Part shown: positions 54,678 to 61,607 of the stretch, piece after piece
Position numbering within the stretch: position 1 is the stretch's first letter
How the letters are laid out: the number at the start of each line of letters is the position of its first letter
Assembly: GCA_021323945.1 (NCBI GenBank)
Contig: JAJPKA010000018.1
Coordinates: 62,001-126,000 of the forward strand
Reading direction: 5' to 3'
Source: Pseudomonadota bacterium
GTDB lineage: Bacteria > Desulfobacterota > Binatia > Binatales > Binataceae
Length of the DNA: 64,000 nucleotides
Translations under genes and position numbers: made by a program
Notes under the pieces: generated by a model
Database searches by the model: none
Seen by the model: the letters and a program-made list of their open reading frames with translations, nothing else
Told to the model about the DNA's origin: nothing

Positions 54678-55163
54678 ATGAGCGCGATACCGCGGAAAGT
54701 CCGCCGCCGACGCTATCCGGGGGAGCTGGTGGTGGAGCAAACCCGCAACGCAAAATTAGTCGACGCGATGATCGCCGCGGCGGGTGTTACGATCGCCGAG
54801 ATCGGTTCTGCGGATGACTGTTTTCTGGCCGCCTTTGAGGGCGACGATCCGGTTGGAATCGCTGGCCTGGCCACGGAGGTCGACGCCGCGCTCCTGTTTA
54901 TTCTATTTGTTGTTCCGGGTAGGCGCCGTCGCGGAGTCGGGGCTCGTTTACTTGCCGGTGTGCGGGAGGCAGCACAAGCGCGCGGTGTGCGAAGGCTCTA
55001 TGCAGTTGCTCTGGAATCATCGGTTGATTTCTTTTGGCGGTCTGGCTTTGCGTCGGTTAACCAGTCGGAAATGGTTGAGACCTTCAGCTGGACGTCAACG
55101 TGGCCGCAGACGGGGTGCGGATCTCAGGGATACAGCGTCCTGCGGACCGACCTCTCGGCGTAA
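54678..55163 (+). CDS. GNAT family N-acetyltransferase
   Basis: The 161-residue protein has the GNAT core: GIAGLATEVDAALLFILFVVPGRRRRGVGARLL, where the R/G-rich loop (Q/RxxGxG/A-like) binds acetyl-CoA, and LYAVALESSVDFFWRSGF, the usual C-terminal strand and turn. The substrate is unknown. The first 20 residues are basic. It follows the ferredoxin by 54 bases. Confidence 0.85.
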   Translation: MSAIPRKVRRRRYPGELVVEQTRNAKLVDAMIAAAGVTIAEIGSADDCFLAAFEGDDPVGIAGLATEVDAALLFILFVVPGRRRRGVGARLLAGVREAAQARGVRRLYAVALESSVDFFWRSGFASVNQSEMVETFSWTSTWPQTGCGSQGYSVLRTDLSA

Positions 55164-55208
55164 GCTTTTGGCACAGCGCGAGGCAAGCCACGGTGCAAAC
55201 AAATGTGC

Positions 55209-55487
55209 TTAGCCTGAGCGAAGGATTACGAATAGGTTCAGCAGCAATTGCCACGATGCGATAACAAAGCCGATTACTCCAATCGCACCAGTGACCCAGA
55301 GTGCCAGCCCGTACTGAGGGGAATGCACCAGACGTGCGAGGCGATGAGTACCGGCTTCTCCCGCCTCGCTGTATTCCGCAATCCGCCGCCTCATCCGGCG
55401 ATAGAATACAAGACAACTGATCGCGGCGTAGCCAAAAAGTAAGCACGCGAGCAAGGATGTAAGCAGTGCTTTTTCGGCCTCAAGCAA
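55209..55487 (-). CDS. small two-helix membrane protein, unknown
   Basis: The 92-residue protein has two membrane helices (LLTSLLACLLFGYAAISCLVF and ALWVTGAIGVIGFVIASWQLLLNL) with a basic loop between them. No motif is recognised. It converges with the acetyltransferase and lies on the strand opposite to both neighbours. Its start may be anywhere from 55487 on. Confidence 0.55.
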   Translation of the reverse strand: MLEAEKALLTSLLACLLFGYAAISCLVFYRRMRRRIAEYSEAGEAGTHRLARLVHSPQYGLALWVTGAIGVIGFVIASWQLLLNLFVILRSG

Positions 55488-55608
55488 GTAACACCTCGCG
55501 GGCGATGGAATCGCAAGTGGTCATCGTATGCTGCGATCTGTAATGATAGCGGAAGCTGGAGCCTAAGGCTGGCGGAACCGAGATTTGTTACCAAAGGGGC
55601 CTAACGTT

Positions 55609-56463
55609 ATGAAGATTGGCGTATTCCTGTTACCTTCGGCACAATCAGCGGATCCGGCGATAGTTGCCAAACGAGCCGAAGAACTCGGCTTCGCCTCGTT
55701 TTGGGTGCCTGAGCATCCGATTTTGCCAGTACATTGTTCCTCAGGTTACCCAGGCACTCCGGACGGCAGCATTCCACGGCAAGTTGGCATTATTGCGGAT
55801 CCCTTCGTTGCACTTAGTCGCGCCGCAGCGGTGACCGCAACCATTCAGCTCGGAACCGGCGTCTGCCTGGTGCCGGAGCGCAATCCGTTGTTGTTGGCAA
55901 AAGAGGTTGCGAGCTTGGACTATTATTCTGGTGGCCGCTTCATTTTCGGTATCGGTGCTGGGTGGTTAAAGGAAGAAACGGAGATTATGGGGGGCGACTT
56001 CGCACATCGCTGGGGTCAAACGCGTGACGCGATCCTGGCAATGAAAGAACTCTGGACGAAGGAGGAATCAGAGTACCACGGCCGGTTTTATAACTTTCCA
56101 GCAGTCCGCTCGTTCCCTAAACCTGCCACAAAGCCGCATCCCCCGGTACTGCTGGGTGGGTCTTCAAAGCACGTTTTCCGACGGATCGTAGAATGGGGGG
56201 ATGGCTGGCTACCGACCGGAGTTCCGCTCGAAGCTATTAAGCGCGGGCGCGCGATGCTCGACGAGTTGGCCACCAAGGCGAGACGAGATCCAGCCTCGTT
56301 AACCATCATCGCCTTCGGACAGCCCGGCCAATTCACCAAAGCCGAGGAAATTCAAGCGTTGGAGAACGCCGGTATCTCACATGCGACAATCTGGCTTAGG
56401 CGCACAAAGCCTGAGGAGGTACTCGGGGAGCTGGAGGAATTGGCCAAGCGAGTCGTCGGCTGA
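55609..56463 (+). CDS. LLM-class F420-dependent oxidoreductase
   Basis: 284 residues with FWVPEHPILPV, IQLGTGVCLVPERNPLLLAKEVASLDYYSGGRFIFGIGAGWLKEETEIMG, and HPPVLLGGSSKHVFRRIVEWGDGWLP, the usual marks of F420-type luciferase-like enzymes. The ATG at 55609 follows AAGGGG with good spacing. Its stop overlaps the ATG of the DUF192 gene by one base, so the two are translated together. Confidence 0.9.
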   Translation: MKIGVFLLPSAQSADPAIVAKRAEELGFASFWVPEHPILPVHCSSGYPGTPDGSIPRQVGIIADPFVALSRAAAVTATIQLGTGVCLVPERNPLLLAKEVASLDYYSGGRFIFGIGAGWLKEETEIMGGDFAHRWGQTRDAILAMKELWTKEESEYHGRFYNFPAVRSFPKPATKPHPPVLLGGSSKHVFRRIVEWGDGWLPTGVPLEAIKRGRAMLDELATKARRDPASLTIIAFGQPGQFTKAEEIQALENAGISHATIWLRRTKPEEVLGELEELAKRVVG

Positions 56464-56864
56464 TGCAAGGGTTTGCGAGGCCACGAGCCACACCTGCCAT
56501 TGCAGTGGTGCGTAACGAGACACGAGGCACGGTTTTGTGCTCTCGAGTCCAAGTCGCGCGTACCGTCCGAGACCGAGCTTGTGGGTTAATCGGCCAACAT
56601 TTCCTGAGTGATGATGAAGGGATGTTGTTCGAGGCTGAGCCGTTGCTGCCTCTGATGTGGATGCATACGTTCTTCATGCGTTTTCCCATCGACATTGTTT
56701 TTCTCGGTCGACGCGACATAGTGATTGGAATTGAGCCTTCGCTACAGCCGTGGCGGTGCTCAGCACTGACTTTTGGTGCCCGCAAAGCATTGGAGCTAAG
56801 TGCGGGGGCGGTGAGCAGAACGGGCACCCAAGTGGGCGATACACTGAGATTTGTCTATCGCTAG
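56463..56864 (+). CDS. DUF192 domain protein
   Basis: The 133-residue protein matches DUF192: VARTVRDRACGLIGQHFLSDDEGMLF, MWMHTFFMRFPIDIVFL, and ARKALELSAGAVSRTGTQVGD. The His in WMHTFFM and the Met and Phe residues around it are the family core. No signal peptide is seen, although many members have one. Function is unknown. The ATG overlaps the preceding stop by one base. Confidence 0.88.
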   Translation: MQGFARPRATPAIAVVRNETRGTVLCSRVQVARTVRDRACGLIGQHFLSDDEGMLFEAEPLLPLMWMHTFFMRFPIDIVFLGRRDIVIGIEPSLQPWRCSALTFGARKALELSAGAVSRTGTQVGDTLRFVYR

Positions 56865-56886
56865 TTGCGGGTCTCTGGAGCGGACC

Positions 56887-57360
56887 ATGCCAGAATTGAG
56901 TTTTTACGAAAAGCGCCGGGAATCGCTAAGGAGTACTTATTTGCAGTCGGCCGACGCTGGCTCACCGGGGGTGCAGACCGCAGGCCTCGATCATCTCGCC
57001 CTCATTTGTTCCGATCTGGAACGAACAATCCGATTCTATACCCAAATCCTGGGATTGCGCTTGACCCGGGTGGTGCAGAACCGCGATGAACCAACCTCGA
57101 CCCACATATTCTTTGATATGGGTGGGGGCAATCAGTTGGCGTTCTTCGATTTTCCCGAACGCGGCAACGAACCGACGGTCCGCGGCATTGGAAGCATGCA
57201 CCACGTCGCGCTAAAGACGCCACCTGATCAGATGCATGCCATTCAAGCGCGGCTCGACAAGCATCGCATTCCGTACTCGATACACGGCACCGCGGATAAG
57301 GGCTCTATCTATGTGCGTGATCCCGATCAAATTCTTATTGAGCTAACCACTGGCTACTAG
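56887..57360 (+). CDS. VOC family (glyoxalase / extradiol-dioxygenase-like) protein
   Basis: The 157-residue protein has two beta-alpha-beta-beta-beta modules: GLDHLALICSDLERTIRFYTQILGLRL with a metal-binding His, then MHHVALKTP and the late Glu in ILIELTTGY. The His-His-Glu set fits a metal enzyme of the VOC superfamily, such as a glyoxalase or ring-cleaving dioxygenase. The ATG at 56887 has GGAG eight bases upstream. It follows DUF192 by 22 bases, probably in one transcript with the oxidoreductase. Confidence 0.88.
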   Translation: MPELSFYEKRRESLRSTYLQSADAGSPGVQTAGLDHLALICSDLERTIRFYTQILGLRLTRVVQNRDEPTSTHIFFDMGGGNQLAFFDFPERGNEPTVRGIGSMHHVALKTPPDQMHAIQARLDKHRIPYSIHGTADKGSIYVRDPDQILIELTTGY

Positions 57361-57401
57361 GTCTTGTCTCTCGCGGTCAGCTCCGGCGCTGGGCGGTCGG
57401 G

Positions 57402-58022
57402 TCAGTCGTTCGAGGGCCACGCGCAGATGATTGCTGACGGGGGCTCATGCCACGGACACTCGGTCCGAGCAAACCCAGCCTCGCACAACCATTCTTGGTG
57501 CGTCGTTATACCGCCTGCGACCAAGTCGAAAAGGTCGTAGTCAAGGAAGATGCCGTTTGGAGATAGCACTTTGCGGATAGACCGGTAGCACGCGCGTATC
57601 AGGGTAGGCTCTTGGAGGTTGTGAATTGCCAGCCCAGAAACAACCAAGTCGAAAGGCGCGGAAAGCCGGGCGGTCCATTGCGGATCACGCAGGTCAGACA
57701 TTACGTAGGTTATCTGGCTCTCATGCTGGTGAAGCCGCCGCCGGGCATGTTCAAACATTGGTGCAGAGTAATCCTGCAGGGTCAACTGCGCGCGCGGGAA
57801 AATCATCAGGACTTGTTCGCTGACCAGGCCGTAACCTGCACCGACATCAAGCACGCGAATTGGCGCCTCCCGCGCAAACGGCGCCATCCCGATCATCTTT
57901 TGCAGCAGTGGACGGCGCTGGTCGTCGCGCGTTACATCCCGCTCGATCCAGTCATTTACGTATTCAGGAGATTGCCAGTCGTGTTCGCCAATCGGCCGGT
58001 CGTACCAATCATGGACCGTCAT
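57402..58022 (-). CDS. class I SAM-dependent methyltransferase
   Basis: 206 residues with motif I VLDVGAGYGLVSEQVL, a later LTLQDYSAPMFEHA acidic strand (motif II-like), LVVSGLAIHNL, and VLSPNGIFLDYDL (motif IV region). The N-terminus contains a Tyr-rich WYDRPIGEHDWQSPEY. The substrate is unknown. It converges with the VOC gene (41 bases between stops). Confidence 0.88.
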   Translation of the reverse strand: MTVHDWYDRPIGEHDWQSPEYVNDWIERDVTRDDQRRPLLQKMIGMAPFAREAPIRVLDVGAGYGLVSEQVLMIFPRAQLTLQDYSAPMFEHARRRLHQHESQITYVMSDLRDPQWTARLSAPFDLVVSGLAIHNLQEPTLIRACYRSIRKVLSPNGIFLDYDLFDLVAGGITTHQEWLCEAGFARTECPWHEPPSAIICAWPSND

Positions 58023-58133
58023 TGTTTAAGCGCCTGCCCGGAAGCTTTGAGCAAATCGGTCACCGCTAATAGAAACTAAACCGGATCGCACCCGCTGAAA
58101 ATTAGCTGTGACGATGCGGTCTTACTCAGTTCA

Positions 58134-58748
58134 TCACAGCCCTGGGAGCTTGGGGATATCCTTCCAGGCCGAGCGCGCACGACAGAGGTCAAGATATGTC
58201 CGCAGCCTGGGGAAATCTTGGTAGCTGAATCCCGCTTTCTCGATGATGTTTAAGACCGGAGTATAAGCGCAATCAACCAGCGAGAAGTCATTGCCCAGCA
58301 TCCACTTGTGGTCGGTAAGATGGCCGTCAATTATGCCAATCACGCCAGGCAGGGCCTTTTCGCCGCGCGCAATCGCATCCTCATCGGCCGGAATGCCTAA
58401 TATCCGAGCCGCAATCCTGTTGAAAGCCAAGTCGCCAGCAGGCGGCGAGATATGCTGTGCGAGAAAGAACAGCCAGCGCAACGCGTCTGCGTGCCCGGCT
58501 GCGGTACTCGGCCACAGCCGGCCGGTTTTCTCGCCCAAATAGGCAAGAATCGCATGTGAATCCCACAGCTTGAATTCGCCGTCCACGAGTACAGGCACGC
58601 GGCCGAACGGATTTATCGCGAGGAACTCGGGGTTGCGCTGCTCACCCTTACCGAGATCGACAGGCACGATTTCGCATTCCAGGCCGAGCTCTCGCAGCGC
58701 GAAGGTGACCTTCTGCGGATTTGGTGAGGGAAAGTGATAAAGCTTCAT
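58134..58748 (-). CDS. glutathione S-transferase family protein
   Basis: The 204-residue protein has the thioredoxin-like N-domain KLYHFPSPNPQKVTFALRELGL, the cis-Pro segment GRVPVLVDG, and DSHAILAYLGEK, where the Ser-x-Ala-Ile binds glutathione. The C-domain is all helical. It may detoxify electrophiles. The ATG at 58748 has GGAGG at eight bases; a longer start gives no family similarity. A 12-base palindrome lies 83 bases upstream. Confidence 0.92.
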   Translation of the reverse strand: MKLYHFPSPNPQKVTFALRELGLECEIVPVDLGKGEQRNPEFLAINPFGRVPVLVDGEFKLWDSHAILAYLGEKTGRLWPSTAAGHADALRWLFFLAQHISPPAGDLAFNRIAARILGIPADEDAIARGEKALPGVIGIIDGHLTDHKWMLGNDFSLVDCAYTPVLNIIEKAGFSYQDFPRLRTYLDLCRARSAWKDIPKLPGL

Positions 58749-59141
58749 GGCTTTGCCTCCGATGCCCCTTCCCGGTCGCTGACCACCGCATCTAGGCAAC
58801 TAGTACGGTCGCACTCTGCGATCAAGGATCGTTCGTACGAACTTTACCGACCTTGCCGAGCCAGGCAAAGCGAACCTGCTCACTTTACCTTAGGTGAGGC
58901 TGGCCGTTTTGGATACGCAAGCGCGCTTGGAGATTGGCGGATAGTCAATCTCTTAATCCATTCCCTAGCAGGATCCGGTGGCGTTACCGTACTCGTGTCC
59001 GGTTGGTAAATCCTGATGGGGGAGTGGTACTGTCAAGTGCGTAAGCTTTAAGTCGCATTACAAAGAGCCTTGAGTTTGGTTCCTCCCACCGCCGCATCCT
59101 CATCCTACGGTCCAGAAATGTGCCAAATTGAGGAGATGGCC
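58749..59141. other. 393-base divergent spacer
   Basis: Between the divergent GST and lipoprotein genes. It contains the perfect palindrome GTTCGTACGAAC (listed) and no supported gene. Confidence 0.45.
58831..58842. promoter_or_regulatory. 12-base palindrome, possible operator for the GST gene
   Basis: GTTCGTACGAAC is perfectly self-complementary and lies 83 bases upstream of the GST start and 300 bases before the lipoprotein. Such sites often bind TetR- or GntR-type dimers; no regulator gene is adjacent. Confidence 0.35.
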
Positions 59142-59615
59142 ATGACAGCATATGTCCTCCAGCTTGTGATGGCGGTTGTTTTGGACCTTGTAGTGATGAG
59201 TGGATGTGTCGACCTGAAACCTGATCCAGACACCGTCAGTCCAGCAGAGGAGAATCTGTTTGGGGTGTGGATCGGGATCACGATGAACGATTGCAGTCCG
59301 GTGCAATCGGACCCTGGACGCTGCCGAGCTGTGGAGCGCATCAGTCTGACAATGCTCCGCCGAGAACGAACGTCCTGGGGATTTTATCGGTGCGCGCCGG
59401 GGAATGCCCCGTGCTACAACCATGCCGATCGCGGGCAGATCAAATATCTAGCGCTAAAAGGCAGGATTCTGTGGTTCCGCGTGATGCGAAACGATCACTC
59501 CAGCTGTTTGTTTGATACCGTACCGACGGCCGATCGAATGCGAGGAAAGTTCTGGTGCTTTCAGGGCTCCGAACTTGTCGAGCGAGGTTTCTGGCAAGCG
59601 GAGCGAGCTTATTGA
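59142..59615 (+). CDS. cysteine-rich lipoprotein, unknown
   Basis: The 157-residue protein has a hydrophobic start (AYVLQLVMAVVLDLVVMSGC) that ends in a lipobox with the Cys next to VDLKPD. The mature part is compact and has six cysteines (in DCSPVQ, GRCRAVE, YRCAPG, PCYN, SCLF, WCFQG), probably three disulfides. Repeated aromatic strands (WGFYRC, ILWFRV, KFWCFQG) suggest a small beta barrel or sandwich. The ATG at 59142 has GAGGAG at the right distance; an ATG two codons earlier is possible. No family is recognised. Confidence 0.65.
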   Translation: MTAYVLQLVMAVVLDLVVMSGCVDLKPDPDTVSPAEENLFGVWIGITMNDCSPVQSDPGRCRAVERISLTMLRRERTSWGFYRCAPGNAPCYNHADRGQIKYLALKGRILWFRVMRNDHSSCLFDTVPTADRMRGKFWCFQGSELVERGFWQAERAY

Positions 59616-59655
59616 CACTCCGCTTTGTAGCCGGCCGGTTAACTTACCCGGAGAA

Positions 59656-59715
59656 AGGAGAACAGTAGAGGACGGGCCAACTCTCGTCCCCTGAAATCTC
59701 CTCCTTGTTTTCTCT
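59656..59715 (+). terminator. imperfect hairpin with T-rich tail after the lipoprotein
   Basis: AGGAGA (59656-59661) pairs with TCTCCT (59697-59702), with an inner GACG/CGTC helix. The tail is CCTTGTTTTCTCT. It lies 41 bases past the lipoprotein stop. Confidence 0.5.
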
Positions 59716-59827
59716 GCTCTGTAGAGGTTCGTTAAATTCGGTGAAGTGCAGCCGCGTGTATGTACGGCGCCCGCGGCGCGGTAGAAAGCTTTAGGCGCCG
59801 CTTACCGTTCCGGTTTGTTCCGAGTTT

Positions 59828-60157
59828 TCAGAAATTATCATGATGCTCTCGCCATTTATGTTCGGCGTGTTCCCGGCGCTCAAATTTTTGCCGAAATTGC
59901 CAAGCCGGATGCGGGTTGGCCGCATAAATACGCCTATTATAGACCGGACTCGGCACTGGTACGTTGTACGGATGGTAATGCGGCACAGGCACGTTATAGG
60001 CATAATATTGAGGGACTGGTACGTATTCGGGGTAGGGCGCGGCGTAAGCGTGCCGACCATACGCCGGATAATAAGCTTCTTCAAAACAGGCTGACAACGA
60101 ACTCAGCGCTACAAGTAGACCGAACAGCTTGATCAGGCGGAAAATCTTTGAGTTCAT
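59828..60157 (-). CDS. Tyr/Pro-rich repeat lipoprotein
   Basis: The 109-residue protein has a signal peptide with lipobox LSAC (Cys24). It is followed by an extended Tyr-, Pro- and Val-rich segment with three tandem ten-residue units of type YNVPVPHYHP. The C-terminus is rich in His, Arg, Glu and Lys. The VPVP repeats fit an extended or PPII-like surface structure, perhaps metal-binding through the His residues. The ATG at 60157 is preferred over one five codons earlier. It is divergent from the luciferase-like gene. Confidence 0.6.
   Translation of the reverse strand: MNSKIFRLIKLFGLLVALSSLSACFEEAYYPAYGRHAYAAPYPEYVPVPQYYAYNVPVPHYHPYNVPVPSPVYNRRIYAANPHPAWQFRQKFERREHAEHKWREHHDNF
59936..60025 (-). 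repeat. three tandem 30-base repeats encoding VPVP units
   Basis: The coding strand has three successive units of 30 bases, each encoding a ten-residue unit with VPVP (the third unit is the most changed). They lie inside the lipoprotein at 59828-60157. Confidence 0.6.
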
Positions 60158-60358
60158 CGCTCTGTACCTCACTCTGAGGTCGGAGCATCTCGTGTGCCGT
60201 CGCCGCGATAGCGAAAGATTGAGATGATTGCGACGCTTAAGCGCTGGATGGCAGCAGGCAAAACCTAAATCTCTATACGAAAAAGTTCAACCGCCCTGGA
60301 AACCACACGAAAATGGCAACTCGCGGCTCGTTTTTAACGCGATTTGAATGAGGACGCA

Positions 60359-61435
60359 GTGAAGCTCTCGGTTATCGATCAGGCACCTGTGCCAGCGGGC
60401 TTTAAGCCGGCAGATGCGCTCCGTAACACAATTGAACTGGCCCAGCTGGCTGAGCGACTCGGGTATGAGCGCTACTGGATCGCCGAGCATCACGCGATCG
60501 AGGCATTAGCAAGCCCTGCTCCCGAAATTATGATCGCCCGGCTCGGCGCCGAAACCTCCTGTATCCGTATTGGCTCAGGCGGCGTTATGTTGCCTCATTA
60601 CAGCCCCATGAAGGTGGCTGAGGTCTTTCGAGTACTGCATGCCTTGTATCCGGAGCGAGTTGACCTTGGTGTGGGGCGCGCACCAGGTGGCACTCCCTTG
60701 GAATCTTATGCCTTGTGGCGCAGCCGGGGTGAGCCGCCGCAATCCGATGATTTCGGTCAACAATTGTTGGAACTGTTGGCGTTTCTCAATCGCAGCTTCC
60801 CGGCCAGCCATCCCTTCAGCCGAATAAAACTTTCACCCGAAATGCCGGGTGGTCCTGAGGTCTGGTTACTCGGTTCCAGCACCTGGAGTGCCAGTGCTGC
60901 GGCCCAGCTCGGGTTGCCATACGCATTCGCCCATTTCATTGACCCGACGCCAACCCGCCGCGCCATCGAGCATTATCGTTCGCATTTCAAGCCGCGAAAC
61001 GGCGGCCCGTCCCAGCCACGAACCATACTGGCCGTTGGTGCCTTGTGTGCGGACACTCAGGAAGAGGCGGAACGGTTGATTTCGAGTGCTCGGTTGTTTC
61101 GACGTCGGATAAGACGTGGGGAATTAGGTCCTATACCAACGCCGGAAGAGGCTATACGGGAGCTTGGTCGCTCGATTCCATCACAGGGTCAGTCGCTTAA
61201 GCTCGCCGAAGCCCACGAGTCCGACCATCGAAACCACGAGTCAAGCCAGGCGGAGGCTCCTGAATTTCCGCGTTATACCGTTGGAACGCCCGACCATGTT
61301 AGAGACCGACTTCTTGATATGGCTTCCGCCCTACAGGTGGACGAATTGATGGTCGTGACCATCGTGCATGGTCACGAAGAACGAAAACGTTCTTATCAAC
61401 TTTTGGCAAATGCCTTCGGTCTGAAGCCCCGATAG
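60359..61435 (+). CDS. luciferase-like flavin oxidoreductase (group 1)
   Basis: The 358-residue protein has KLSVIDQAPVPAGFKPADAL, YWIAEHHAIEALASPAPEIMIARLGAETSCIRIGSGGVMLPHYSPMKVAEVF and RVDLGVGRAPGG, the marks of the luciferase family group 1 (MsnO8-like), usually FMN-dependent rather than F420. The GTG at 60359 is chosen since homologues begin with MKLSVIDQ; GAGG lies just upstream. A short ATG frame ends across this start. The substrate is unknown. Confidence 0.9.
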   Translation: MKLSVIDQAPVPAGFKPADALRNTIELAQLAERLGYERYWIAEHHAIEALASPAPEIMIARLGAETSCIRIGSGGVMLPHYSPMKVAEVFRVLHALYPERVDLGVGRAPGGTPLESYALWRSRGEPPQSDDFGQQLLELLAFLNRSFPASHPFSRIKLSPEMPGGPEVWLLGSSTWSASAAAQLGLPYAFAHFIDPTPTRRAIEHYRSHFKPRNGGPSQPRTILAVGALCADTQEEAERLISSARLFRRRIRRGELGPIPTPEEAIRELGRSIPSQGQSLKLAEAHESDHRNHESSQAEAPEFPRYTVGTPDHVRDRLLDMASALQVDELMVVTIVHGHEERKRSYQLLANAFGLKPR

Positions 61436-61473
61436 AAGATTTGGGAAGCCCGTAAAAAATGTCCATTTAATGG

Positions 61474-61493
61474 GCTCGCGGCTTGCCGCGGGC
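61474..61493 (+). other. CUUG-tetraloop hairpin upstream of valS
   Basis: GCTCGCGG (61474-61481) pairs with CCGCGGGC (61486-61493), one G-T pair, capped by CTTG. No T-run follows. It may end the luciferase-like transcript or shape the valS leader; no T-box sequence is seen. Confidence 0.4.
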
Positions 61494-61607
61494 AGCTCAA
61501 GCGCGCCCAATGCGCCGGACAGTTGCTTCAGCTTTTCGCGGTTGGTTCGAGGATCGAACTTTCATAGAATCTCTACGCCGAAGGTTATAACTGGTCAGGG
61601 TGCCACC

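Noticed and set aside
61500-61607. T-box riboswitch for valS
   Set aside because: Only one simple CUUG hairpin is present; no T-box consensus or specifier stem is visible.
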